The notes under the pieces were generated by a model. That model was not told the DNA's origin and made no database searches. It worked only from the letters and a program-made list of their open reading frames with translations. From NCBI RefSeq assembly GCF_026965535.1, contig NZ_CP114039.1:744001-808000 (forward strand): DNA of 64,000 nucleotides, in the 5' to 3' direction. This DNA comes from Corallococcus sp. NCRR (GTDB lineage: Bacteria; Myxococcota; Myxococcia; Myxococcales; Myxococcaceae). The position numbers and the translations under genes were made by a program. Below, piece by piece: positions 18,932-28,000 of the stretch (position 1 is the stretch's first letter; each line of letters opens with the position of its first letter).

Positions 18932-19633
18932 TCAGGACACGTGCGCGAACGGGTCGAGCGACGTGAAGTCGTGGAACACCGGGTGCCCGTGGCCCGGCGG
19001 CAGGGCCACCTCGCCCCGGTCCAGGGCCGCGGTGCGCAGGCCCGCCTGCTTCGCCGCGTCCAGCTCCGCCGTGTTGTCGGAGAGGAACAGGATGTCGCCG
19101 GGGGGCAGCTCCAGCGCCTGGGCGATCTTCGTGTACGACGCTGCCTCCACCTTGGGCCCGGTGGTGGTGTCGAAGTAGCCGGAGAACACCGGCGTCAGGT
19201 CCCCCTCCACGCTGTAGCCGAAGATGAGCTTCTGCGCGGCGATGCTGCCGGAGGAATAGACATACAGGAGCATCCCCTTCGCGTGCCATTCGCGCAGGGC
19301 CCGGGCCGCGTCCGCGTGGACGTGGCCCTTGATTTCACCGCGCGCGTAGCCCTCCTCCCAGATGAGCCCCTGGAGCGTCTTGAGCGGCGTGGCCTTGCGG
19401 TCCACGTTGGCCCAGCGCTGGAGCAGCGCGACGGTGCCCACCTCGTCCAGGCCGGGCTCGCCCGCGAGCGTGCGGGCGTCGGACAGGCACTGGCGCACGG
19501 TGGGCGACTGCCCGTGCGTGGCGACGTACTCCGCCAGGTGCTTCCGGGCGAAGGGGAAGAGCACATCCTTCACGAAGGCGATGGAGCTGGTGGTGCCTTC
19601 GATGTCCGTGACGACCGCCTTGGGAGCACTCAC
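18932..19633 (-). CDS. mtnC: Enolase-phosphatase E1
   Basis: This 233-residue HAD-superfamily enzyme enolises and dephosphorylates diketo-methylthiopentyl-1-phosphate to the acireductone. It opens with the E1 signature VVTDIEGTTSSIAFVKDVLFPF (nucleophile Asp plus DIEGTT), and contains GMLLYVYSSGSIAAQKL (HAD motif II) and GDILFLSDNTAELDAA (motif IV). Its ATG overlaps the mtnD stop by four bases. Confidence 0.92.
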   Translation of the reverse strand: MSAPKAVVTDIEGTTSSIAFVKDVLFPFARKHLAEYVATHGQSPTVRQCLSDARTLAGEPGLDEVGTVALLQRWANVDRKATPLKTLQGLIWEEGYARGEIKGHVHADAARALREWHAKGMLLYVYSSGSIAAQKLIFGYSVEGDLTPVFSGYFDTTTGPKVEAASYTKIAQALELPPGDILFLSDNTAELDAAKQAGLRTAALDRGEVALPPGHGHPVFHDFTSLDPFAHVS

Positions 19634-20175
19634 GGAGCGTACTTCGGGAAGCGCTCGGCGATGGTCTCGCCGGTGAAGTGGCCCACCCAGCCGTCCGGGC
19701 GGATGAAGAAGCGGATGGCGGCGAAGCGGGGCTTCTCGCCCATGTCGAACCAGTGCTTCATGCCTTCCGGCACGCTGATGAGGTCACCGCGCGTGCACTC
19801 CACCTGGAAGACCTTGTCGCCCGCGTGCAGGTAGAAGCAGCCGCTGCCCTCCACCATGATGCGCGACTCGTCCTCCGTGTGGGCGTGCTCGGAGAGGAAC
19901 TTCGCGCGCGCGGCCTCCACGTTGGGGGCGTCCGGCTTGATGCGCGCCACGTCCACGGTGTTGTAGCCGTGGGCCTTCATCTCCGCGTCCACGATGTGCT
20001 TGTAGGCCGCGAGGACCTCTTCCTGGCCCGCGCCGTCCGGCAGGTCCACGGAGGCGTTCACGCGCTCGAAGCGCACGCCCGCGGGCTTGAGCTCGCGGCG
20101 GATGTCCTCGGCTTCGGTGAAGACGCCCAGCGGCGTCTCCGGCTGGTGGTCGTTGTAGACAATCAGCTTGCTCAT
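19630..20175 (-). CDS. mtnD: Acireductone dioxygenase
   Basis: The 181-residue cupin oxidises the acireductone to the 2-keto acid of methionine plus formate. The metal set is visible: EHAHTEDESR (H-x-H-x4-E) and later PEGMKHWFDMG with the fourth His. Iron versus nickel, and so on-pathway versus off-pathway (CO-releasing) chemistry, cannot be read from sequence. It overlaps mtnB and mtnC by four bases each (ATGA). Confidence 0.92.
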   Translation of the reverse strand: MSKLIVYNDHQPETPLGVFTEAEDIRRELKPAGVRFERVNASVDLPDGAGQEEVLAAYKHIVDAEMKAHGYNTVDVARIKPDAPNVEAARAKFLSEHAHTEDESRIMVEGSGCFYLHAGDKVFQVECTRGDLISVPEGMKHWFDMGEKPRFAAIRFFIRPDGWVGHFTGETIAERFPKYAP

Positions 20176-20801
20176 CGCCGCACCTTCATCTTCTCGAGTT
20201 CGTACGTCAGCAGGTGTTCCAGCGCCACCACGTGGCGGCGGGCCTCGGCCATGCTCCGGCCCCAGGTGTAGAGCCCATGTCCGGCAATGAGATACGCGAC
20301 CAACTCCGTGCGCTTCGTGAGCATCGCGGTCACCTTGTCCGCGAGCCGGGGGATGTCCTGGTCGTTGGGGAAGATGGGGATGGACACCGCCGTCTCGTGC
20401 GTGCGCGTGTCGCCCAGGGCCTTGAGCAATTCGAAGTCCTGGAGCACCAGCTCGCCTTCCGCGAGCCGCAGGTTCGATAGGAGCGCGGCCACCACGGAGT
20501 GCGTGTGCAGCACGGCCTGAGCCTCCGGCCGGTCACGGTACAACTGGAGGTGCAGGGGCGTCTCCGCGGACGACCCTTTGGGCGGCGGCGCGTGGATGTC
20601 CGCGACCAGGATGTCCGCCTCCACCAGTTCGCCCTTGTCCACGCCGGAGCGGGTGACGGCGCAGGTGCGGGCATCCAGCCTGCGGGAGAAGTTGCCGCTG
20701 GTGGCGGGCACGAAGTTGCGCACGCTCAAGAAGCGGCCCACCTCGACGATTTCACGGGCCGCTTCGGACAGGGGCGCGGCGGGGGCCGGTTCGATGCTCA
20801 T
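20172..20801 (-). CDS. mtnB: Methylthioribulose-1-phosphate dehydratase
   Basis: This 209-residue class II aldolase-fold protein (ATG 20801, preceded by GAGGGATGG) is the first gene of the salvage operon. Motifs: FVPATSGNFSRRLDA, VTRSGVDKGEL, AVLHTHSVVAALLS with two zinc His, and YLIAGHGLYTWGRSM. The LHTHSV and HGLYTWG forms are typical of MtnB rather than sugar-phosphate aldolases. Its stop overlaps mtnD by four bases, consistent with consecutive steps. Confidence 0.9.
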   Translation of the reverse strand: MSIEPAPAAPLSEAAREIVEVGRFLSVRNFVPATSGNFSRRLDARTCAVTRSGVDKGELVEADILVADIHAPPPKGSSAETPLHLQLYRDRPEAQAVLHTHSVVAALLSNLRLAEGELVLQDFELLKALGDTRTHETAVSIPIFPNDQDIPRLADKVTAMLTKRTELVAYLIAGHGLYTWGRSMAEARRHVVALEHLLTYELEKMKVRR

Positions 20802-20918
20802 CCATCCCTCGGGGGAGCTTGAGGACGCGATGAAACATCGCGTTGATGACACGGAGCATAGTCCGCCGGTCGCCGGTAGGCGCAAGGGAACGCGACGCAG
20901 GACGTCATGCCGGGCCGC

Positions 20919-21731
20919 TCAGGTCCCGTCGAGCGCGAACGTGGCCAGCCGCGCGAACTCCTGCTGTCCGTCCCGCTCCAGCACGTCGTTATGGCCCGCG
21001 CCCGGCACGGTCACCACGCGGGCCTTCGGGAAGCGCTGGCCCAGCGTGCGGCCCATGTCCACGGGGACCACTTCGTCCTCTTCGCCGTGGATGATGAGGA
21101 CGGGGATGGGGATGTCCTTCGCCTTGTCGAGCGACTGGAAGCGATCGCGCATCAGCAGCGCCGCGGGCAGGAAGGGCACGGTGCGCTGGCCCATGGCGAC
21201 CATGGACGTGTACGGCGACACCAGCACCATGCGTGCGCCATATCCGCGCCGCGCCATCTCCACCGCGACGCCGGTGCCCAGGCTGCGCCCGCTGAGCACG
21301 ATGTCCTCCGGCTTCACGCCCTGGTCGCGCAAGAACTGGAGCGCGGCCTCCGCGGACGCATACAGGCCCGCCTCGGTTGGGCTGCCCGGCGACGCGCCGT
21401 AGCCCGGGTACTCCACCGCGAGGAAGCCCAGCCCCGCGTCCCCGAGCGCCTGCCCCAATCCCTGCTGCCACAGGAGCTGCTCGCCGTTGCCGTGGAAGTG
21501 CACCACGGTGGGGGCTCCCGGAGGCGCGGGCAGATAGAAGCGGTCCACGTTGAGACCGGTGGCCAGCGGCACCACGCCGAAGCCCGGCTGGTCACGCAGC
21601 TTCGAGGGCTCCGAGCGGGGCGCGGGGTAGATGAGGGAGCGCTGCGCGGCGAAGAGGACCGCGCACAGCGCGAGGTACAGCATGCCGGTGATGAGGACGA
21701 AGGCCATGAGGAGGCGGCGGAGGCGTTGCAC
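20919..21731 (-). CDS. Membrane-anchored alpha/beta hydrolase
   Basis: The product is 270 residues with a GTG start at 21731 and an N-terminal membrane helix (LLMAFVLITGMLYLALCAVLF). The alpha/beta hydrolase fold follows: VVHFHGNGEQ (oxyanion region), LSGRSLGTGVA with the nucleophilic Ser, LIIHGEEDEVVP with the Asp, and GAGHNDV with the His. The arrangement matches the BEM46/ABHD13-like serine hydrolases. The substrate is unknown. It is upstream of the salvage operon on the same strand, separated by about 117 bp that should carry the mtnB promoter. Confidence 0.78.
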   Translation of the reverse strand: MQRLRRLLMAFVLITGMLYLALCAVLFAAQRSLIYPAPRSEPSKLRDQPGFGVVPLATGLNVDRFYLPAPPGAPTVVHFHGNGEQLLWQQGLGQALGDAGLGFLAVEYPGYGASPGSPTEAGLYASAEAALQFLRDQGVKPEDIVLSGRSLGTGVAVEMARRGYGARMVLVSPYTSMVAMGQRTVPFLPAALLMRDRFQSLDKAKDIPIPVLIIHGEEDEVVPVDMGRTLGQRFPKARVVTVPGAGHNDVLERDGQQEFARLATFALDGT

Positions 21732-21775
21732 GCCGGCACTCCATCACACCGCGCGCATTCGGGGCGACAGAAGGC

Positions 21776-23014
21776 TCAGTGCAGCATCGCGCCAAAGAGC
21801 GACAGGCCCAGGTTCACCGCCGACGCGATGACCAGGCCCGCGCCCACCACGCCCGCCGCCGTGAGGGCCATGGGGTTGCGGTCCGCGATGCGCAGGCCCT
21901 TGTGCAGGGTCTTCTTCAGCATCGTGCGCTGGCAATGCACGTGGATGCGGCCCTCCAGCGCGGCCTGCAGCTGCGCCACCATGTCGTCCACGGAATTGAA
22001 GCGGTCCTTGGGGTCCTTGCTCATCCCCTTCTTCACGAACCACATCAGCTCCGCGGGCACCGGGCCCTGCGCGGTGTTCTTGTGCATGGCCCCCATGCTC
22101 AGCTCGCGCGTCTGCACCGCCGTCATGATGTCCGGCACCGACTGGAGGCCCTCCAGGTAGTGCCCCAGCGACAGGAGCTCGTGGAAGAGGACGGACAGGC
22201 TGTAGACGTCGCTGCGCGCGTCCATCGTCTCGTGCTCGCCGCGCGCCTGCTCCGGGGACATGTAGAGCGGCGTGCCCACCACGGAGCCCAGCTCCGTGTG
22301 CAGCGGCCGGGCCGAGTGCAGGTCCGTCGGCTCGCCGGCCGGGAGCGCCCGGGCCGCGGAAGCACCCACGCGGCGCGCGAGGCCCCAGTCCAGCACCGTC
22401 ACCTCGCCGAAGGGGCCCACCATGATGTTCGCGGGCTTCAGGTCGCGGTGGATGAAGCCCTTGCCGTGCGCGTACGACACCGCGTGCAGCACGCCCAGGA
22501 AGATCTGCACCCGCACCTGGAACGGATAGCGCACCAGCGCGTCCAGCTCCGAGCTGCGCAGCCGGGCGATGATGGACTCCAGCGTCTCGCCCTTCAGGTG
22601 CTTCATCAGGAAGTAGTACCGGCCCTGCTCATCCACGCCCACGTCGTGCACGGGCGCGATGTTCGGGTGGTCCAGCATGCCCACCGTGCGGATCTCCTCC
22701 ACGAAGCGCAGCACGCGGTCCAGGTCCGCGCCCGGGGGCAGCCGCTTGAGCGCGACCTCCCGCTCGATGTCGTGGTCGCGGATGAGCACCACCTCGCCCA
22801 TGCCGCCCTGCCCCAGCGGGCGCACTTCTTCAAAGCGCTCGCGCTGGAGCGGAATCACGCTGGGCTGCTGGCCCTTCCATTCCACGCGCGGCAGCACGGT
22901 GTTTCGCCGCTGGGTCGTGGATCCCCCCGGCGCCAGCGTGGGCGCCAGCGAGGCGGCTCCCGAGTTCGGAGAAATGAGCGTGTTTTCCAGGCCGGCCGCG
23001 AGCGATTGACTCAT
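21776..23014 (-). CDS. Ser/Thr protein kinase with C-terminal membrane helix
   Basis: From ATG 23014 the kinase is 412 residues. The frame extends further up, but that part overlaps the intergenic region and is unlike coding sequence. Hanks motifs: LGQGGMGEVVLI (P-loop), VALKRLPP (Lys), HGKGFIHRDLKPANIM (catalytic loop), VLDWGLARR in place of DFG (a DWG variant), and GTPLYMSPEQARGE (activation segment end). A single hydrophobic helix near the C-terminus (AAGVVGAGLVIASAVNLGLSLFG) anchors it with the kinase domain cytosolic and almost no external part. No adjacent substrate gene is obvious. Confidence 0.88.
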   Translation of the reverse strand: MSQSLAAGLENTLISPNSGAASLAPTLAPGGSTTQRRNTVLPRVEWKGQQPSVIPLQRERFEEVRPLGQGGMGEVVLIRDHDIEREVALKRLPPGADLDRVLRFVEEIRTVGMLDHPNIAPVHDVGVDEQGRYYFLMKHLKGETLESIIARLRSSELDALVRYPFQVRVQIFLGVLHAVSYAHGKGFIHRDLKPANIMVGPFGEVTVLDWGLARRVGASAARALPAGEPTDLHSARPLHTELGSVVGTPLYMSPEQARGEHETMDARSDVYSLSVLFHELLSLGHYLEGLQSVPDIMTAVQTRELSMGAMHKNTAQGPVPAELMWFVKKGMSKDPKDRFNSVDDMVAQLQAALEGRIHVHCQRTMLKKTLHKGLRIADRNPMALTAAGVVGAGLVIASAVNLGLSLFGAMLH

Positions 23015-23112
23015 GGGACGCCAGGAATAGCAGGCACTCCCCGCGCGCGCCCACTTACGCGCAGTCCGTGACGCAACCGCCCGAAACCACTGGGCCGGCA
23101 GGCAGCCAGGCG

Positions 23113-23718
23113 TCACCCGGCGGGGGTGAAGGGCACGTCCAGCACCGGCAATTTCGTAGCGCCGGGCAGGTCGTAATGCCACCACTCCATCCGGTTGCGC
23201 TTGAAGCCGGCGCCCTCCATGGCCTTGCGCAGCACCTCCCGGTGCTCGCGCGAGGCGGGGGTGCCGCCGGTGTAGCCGTGGTGCGCCGCGGGGGTGAAGT
23301 CGTCGAAGGGGGTGGGCATCTCCACCTCCGCCCCGTCCTTCGTCACCAGGGTCAGGTCCACCGCCCCGCCCCTGTTGTGGTTGGAGCCCTTGCGCGGGTC
23401 CGCCACGTAGCCGGGCTTCGGGAGGATCTTCCACATCTCGTACTGCACCGCGCGCGGCCGGTAGCAGTCGTAGACCTTCAGCCGGTAGCCCTGGGCCCGC
23501 AGCACCTCCGCGGCCTTCGACAGGCGCTTCACGGAGTCCGGCAACAACAGACACCGCGCGCCGTCCGGGTACACCTGCCGCTTGAGGAAGTTGTCCTTCG
23601 TCGCGTAGCGCAGGTCCAGCACCAGGTCCGGGATGACGGTGGTTGCGTCCACCAGCTCGGTCTTCGGTGCGCCTCCGAGCAGCGCCAGGGTCAGCGTGAG
23701 GCCTGCCGCCGGGAGCAT
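23113..23718 (-). CDS. Exported D-alanyl-D-alanine dipeptidase (VanX/DdpX family)
   Basis: This 201-residue protein begins at ATG 23718, sharing its A with the queC stop (TGATG). A signal peptide ([18 protein letters not shown]) exports it. The zinc peptidase motifs of the VanX family are present: LRYATKDNF, VYDCYRPRAVQYEMW (transition-state Arg), GSNHNRGGAVDLTLV (His and Asp ligands) and RMEWWHYDLP (catalytic Glu, His ligand). It should split D-Ala-D-Ala in the periplasm, probably for wall recycling or predation. There is no van cluster here, so resistance is not implied. Confidence 0.85.
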   Translation of the reverse strand: MLPAAGLTLTLALLGGAPKTELVDATTVIPDLVLDLRYATKDNFLKRQVYPDGARCLLLPDSVKRLSKAAEVLRAQGYRLKVYDCYRPRAVQYEMWKILPKPGYVADPRKGSNHNRGGAVDLTLVTKDGAEVEMPTPFDDFTPAAHHGYTGGTPASREHREVLRKAMEGAGFKRNRMEWWHYDLPGATKLPVLDVPFTPAG

Positions 23719-24413
23719 CAGCGCACCCCGTCCGTGTACACGGTGGGGTCCGGCACGCCCGCCTCCTGGAAGCCCTTCGCGCGCAACAGGCAGCTGTCGC
23801 AGCGGCCACACGCGCGGCCCTGGGCGTCCGGGTCGTAGCAGGAGTGCGTCATCCCGTAGTCCACGCCCAGCTTCACGCCGGCCCGGATGATTTCCGCCTT
23901 GGTGAGGCCGGACAGCGGCGCGTGGACCTTGAAGGTCGCGCCCTCCACGCCCGCCTTGGTGGCCAGTTGGGCCATGGCTTCGAAGGAGCGGATGAACTCC
24001 GGGCGGCAGTCCGGATAGCCGCTGTAGTCCACCGCGTTGACGCCGATGTAGAGGTCCGTGGCGCCCACCACCTCCGCCAGGCCCAGCGCCATGGAGAGGA
24101 ACAGCGCGTTGCGCGCGGGCACGTAGGTGACGGGGACGTCGTGGGACATGGCGTCCTCCGTGCGGTCCTTGGGCACGGGGATGTCGTCCGTGAGGGCGGA
24201 GCCGCCCACCTGCCGCAGGTCCACCGTCACCACGCGCACGTCGCGCACGCCCATGGTGGCCGCGACCTTCCTGGCCCGCTCCAGCTCCACCGAGTGGCGC
24301 TGTCCGTAGGCGATGGACAGGCACACCGGCTCGAAGCCGTCCGCCTTCGCCATCGCCAGGCACGTCGTTGAGTCCAGGCCTCCGGACAGGAGCACCACCG
24401 CACGCTTCGCCAT
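23718..24413 (-). CDS. queC: 7-cyano-7-deazaguanine synthase
   Basis: This 231-residue enzyme (ATG 24413) makes preQ0 from 7-carboxy-7-deazaguanine with ATP and ammonia, towards queuosine tRNA modification. It shows the ATP-pyrophosphatase loop [61 protein letters not shown], and the zinc site around HSCY...[13 protein letters not shown] (four Cys). Other queuosine genes are not in the window. The unusual partner is the dipeptidase gene overlapping its stop. Confidence 0.93.
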   Translation of the reverse strand: MAKRAVVLLSGGLDSTTCLAMAKADGFEPVCLSIAYGQRHSVELERARKVAATMGVRDVRVVTVDLRQVGGSALTDDIPVPKDRTEDAMSHDVPVTYVPARNALFLSMALGLAEVVGATDLYIGVNAVDYSGYPDCRPEFIRSFEAMAQLATKAGVEGATFKVHAPLSGLTKAEIIRAGVKLGVDYGMTHSCYDPDAQGRACGRCDSCLLRAKGFQEAGVPDPTVYTDGVR

Positions 24414-24470
24414 TCCATCCTCCACTTCGGGGCGGCGCACGTTACACGACGGGGACGGGCCCCGGGTGTT

Positions 24471-25079
24471 TCAGTCGATGCGGTCGCCGCTCACCGTGTA
24501 CACGGTGGTGCAGGTGACCGGGTTGCATTTGCAGCTCGCCCCTTTGCCCGGCAGGAAGATGTCCGTGAGCGTGCCGCACGCGAGCGACACGTCGTAGCCG
24601 TTCTCCGTGGGCGCGGGGATGTCCCCCTCCGGCACGCCGCCGTCCAGGCGCTTGCAGTCGCGGGCCACGTTGCGCGCCTGGCTGTCGCTCAGGAGCATGA
24701 CGTTCATGGCCTCCTCGATTTCGGAGTCCTCGCAGCCGGTGCCGCACGAGTCGCGGCGCGCGGTGGCGCGGTGGGTGGAGGACACGCTCTGGCCGGTGTA
24801 GCCCGCGTCGCGTGAGAAGCCCTGCACGGTGAAGAAGCCCGTGCCCGCGTCGGTGTCGCGGGAGAAGGTGCCCTCGAAGAAGAAGCTGCCCGCGTCGTCC
24901 AGTTGCGCGAAGTCGCGCGAGCCCGCGTCACACGTGGTGCGCGCGGCGTCCAGCTTCGCCTGGAAGCGGAACGTGCCCATCACCTGGTTGCCCGGGTAGA
25001 CGGGGTCGGAGAAACAGCCCACCGCCACGGCCAGGGCCGCCGCGGGGAAGAGCGCCACTGCCAGTCGCTTCAGGTGCAT
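24471..25079 (-). CDS. Cysteine-rich lipoprotein
   Basis: The product is 202 residues from ATG 25079 with a type II signal peptide (VALFPAAALAVAVGC). The mature chain has about ten Cys, including CGTGCED and CKCNPVTC near the C-terminus, so it is probably disulfide-bonded outside the cytoplasm. No family recognised. It lies 13 bp downstream of the 3179-codon TPR gene on the same strand, so it is very likely co-transcribed with it. Confidence 0.6.
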   Translation of the reverse strand: MHLKRLAVALFPAAALAVAVGCFSDPVYPGNQVMGTFRFQAKLDAARTTCDAGSRDFAQLDDAGSFFFEGTFSRDTDAGTGFFTVQGFSRDAGYTGQSVSSTHRATARRDSCGTGCEDSEIEEAMNVMLLSDSQARNVARDCKRLDGGVPEGDIPAPTENGYDVSLACGTLTDIFLPGKGASCKCNPVTCTTVYTVSGDRID

Positions 25080-25092
25080 GACGCCCTCCAGG

Positions 25093-28000
25093 TTAGGCGT
25101 CCAGCGACGCCAGGGCCAATTGCCGGAAGGCCTCGCTGCGGGACAGCACCGCACCCACATCCACGCCGGTCGGGTCACCGCCGCGCACGTCCGAGTCCAA
25201 CCGCGCCAGCACGCGCCCCGCCGCCAGCGACGCGGGCATCGCGCGCCAGGCCGCCACCGCCGCGTCCTCCCACGCCAGCACCGCGCCGGGGCGGGTGAGC
25301 TCCACGCCCTCCGAGCCCAGCGCCAGCGCCAGCGCGCACAGCCAGCCCAGCTCCACCGCGCCGAAGCAGCCGAGCGCGCCCGCGCCCACCACCAGCGCGT
25401 CCGGCGACGTGAGGTACGCCTCCACGCCGCCGCGCGGATCCACGGACACGCGCACGCCTTCGGCGCCCAGCGACTCGAGCACCGGGCCCAGCGCGACGTG
25501 CAGCCGCGCGAGGCTCTGTTCCGTCACCGGCACCAGGCCCTCCGGCTCCGGGTGCTGGAAGTCCTGCGCGGGGCGCTCCAGGCGGGACACGGGCGCGCGC
25601 GGCGCGGGGGCGTCGCTGGCCACGAGCGCGGCGCCGATGCCGTCCGTGCGCTCCGCCTCCGGACGGCCCAGGGCGCGCAGCGCCTCCGCGTACAGCGTCC
25701 AGCCGTCCACGTCCGGCCACTTCTCACGCAGGAGCGCGGGCCAGAAGCGCACCGCGAGCACCGCGCCGTCGGGGACGGGAGAGAAGCGCTCGGTCACCCA
25801 CCGCGTCAGCGCGGGCGTGAGCTGCTTCGCGTCCGCGAGCCGCTCCGCTAGACGCACCGCCGGGCCCACGAGCTGCGCGTCCAGGTAGCCGCGGAGGATG
25901 ACCTCCAGCTCCGCCGGGTCCTGGGTGAGGCGCTCGCGCAGCCGCAGCGCTTCGCCCACCAGGCCGCGCGCGTCCGCGAACTTCACGCGGCGGGCCAGCC
26001 GCTCGTCCGTGTCCGGGAGCTGCTCCAGCTGCGTGGCCGCTTCGGCCCAGCGCTGCTGCGCTTCGTAGGCGTCCGCCAGACGCTCGCGGTACGGCGCCCA
26101 CGCGTCGGCGCCCGCGAGCTTCGCGAGGGCGTCCGCCAGCGTGAGGAACACGGTGGACTCGCGCGCCTCGTCCACCAGCCCGAGCAGCGCCTGCACGGCG
26201 GCGAGGCTGTCCGCGTCGTCGGTGAGGGCGGCCTCGAAGGCCTCGCGCGCCTCGGCGGGCTGGGCCAGGGGGCCTTGCAGCAGCTCACCGCGCTCCAGGT
26301 GCAGCAGCGCGCGCGCCTTCGCGTCGTTCGTGTCCTGGGCGATGAGCGCCAGCGTGCGCTCCGCGGACTCCAGGCGGCCCAGCTCGCGCTCCAGGGCGTA
26401 GCGCTCGCGCAGCAGCTCCTCGCGGCGCGCGGGCCAGCCGTCCGCGGCGAAGGCCAGGGACTCCAGCCGCGCGGGCTCCGGCAGCGCGCGCACGCGGGCG
26501 AGCACCGCTTCGGCCAGGGCTTCCGGCTCCAGGCCCAGCTCCGGCAGCAGGAGCATCAGGCGCGCGCCGAGGCCGGGCTCTCCGCCCAGCTCCTCCAGGG
26601 CGCGCAGGCGCGCGAGCACCGGGGCCGGACGGGCGCGCAGGACCTCGTCGCGCAGCGCCACGGCGAAGGCGGCGTCACGGTCGTAGGACAGGGCCGCCAG
26701 CTCCAGCAGGCCCTCCCACTCCGCGTCCTCGCGCAGACCGTCCGCGAGCGCGGTGGCGTGGGCGGGGTCCGCGTCCGGCGTCGCGACCAGGGCCCAGAGG
26801 GCCACGCGCGTGCGGGCCACGTCGCCCGCCTGCGCGGCCATGGCCAGCGCGTCGGTGTACTCGCCCGCGGCCATGGCGGGCGTGAAGCCCACGTCCAGGG
26901 CGCGCGCGAAGGCGCCCAGGCGGGCGAAGCGCTCGGCCAGCTCCGACGCGGACAGCATGTCCGGCGCGTCGGTGGCGATGCGCTCGACGACCTCCAGCGC
27001 CTCGCCCATCTCGCCCGCCTTCTCCCAGAGGCCGGCGGCCTCCAGCAGCAGCGGGGGACGCTCCTCCGGCGCGGCGAGCCGGGCCGCCTGCAACAGCGCG
27101 CGGGCCGCGCGGGGCGCGTCTCCGGAGGCGCGGTGCAGGTGCGCGACGAGCAGCGCGGCCCGCAGGTCCGGCTCCGTGGCGACGGCGGCCTTCGCGGCCT
27201 TCAGCGCGTCTTCCAGCAGGCCCGCCTTCTCGAAGGCGCGCGCGGCGGCCACCAGCAGCGACACGCGCTGTTCGCCCGACGCGAGCTCCGCGCGGGCCAC
27301 GCGGACTTCAGCGCGGCGCGCGTGCGCATCACCGAGCAGCGGCTCCAGGGCCTCCAGCGCGTCGGCGTAGCCGGCACCCGAAGCGCCCCGGGCCACCACG
27401 GCCTCCAGCGCGTCGCGGGCGGCTTCCTCGCGGCCCGCGTCCTTCGCCAGCCCCGCGAGCTCCAGCCGGAGCACCGCGGACTCGTCCGCGTCGTCCGTGA
27501 GCGGAATCAGCCGCTCCAGCGCGGCGAGCAGCTCCGTGGACTCCTTGCGCGCACGCAGGCCGTCCACCAGCGCGCGCAGGGCGGCCGGGTTCTCCGGATC
27601 CGCCTCCGCCGCGCGGCGCGTGAGGGCCCACGCCGTGTCCGCGTCCGACAGCGACTCGTTCGCCACGGACGCGGCGGCGAGCAGCAGCTCCGCGGCGCGC
27701 GAACCTCCCGCGGCCTCCGCGCCCGCTTCGTAGATGCCCAGCAGGTCGCCATGGCGGCCCAGGGCGCGCAGGCCCTCCACCGCGCGGTCGATGACGCCCG
27801 CGTCCGCGGGGCGCAGCCGGGCCAGGGGCACCAGCGCGTCGATGGCCTCGCGCGGGTCGTCGAAGAGGTCGGCCGCGCGGCGCAGCAGCACCTCCTCCGT
27901 CGCCGCGTCCTGGGCCCTGCGCGCCAGCTGCAACGACGCCCGGTACAGGCCGGGGCCGTTGCCCGTGCGCGAGTGCACCTCCGCGAGCAGCGACAGCGCC

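Noticed and set aside
20802-20918. A SAM or other riboswitch ahead of the methionine-salvage operon
   Set aside because: The 117-bp leader shows no recognisable SAM-box core or stem set; I cannot support one by eye.
23113-23718. Vancomycin-resistance cluster based on the VanX-like gene
   Set aside because: No vanA/H or regulator genes are nearby and the protein has a signal peptide, so wall recycling or predation is more likely.
24414-24470. A preQ1-type riboswitch at queC
   Set aside because: The queC start lies immediately downstream of a coding-free GC-rich stretch with no preQ1 motif; other queuosine genes are absent.
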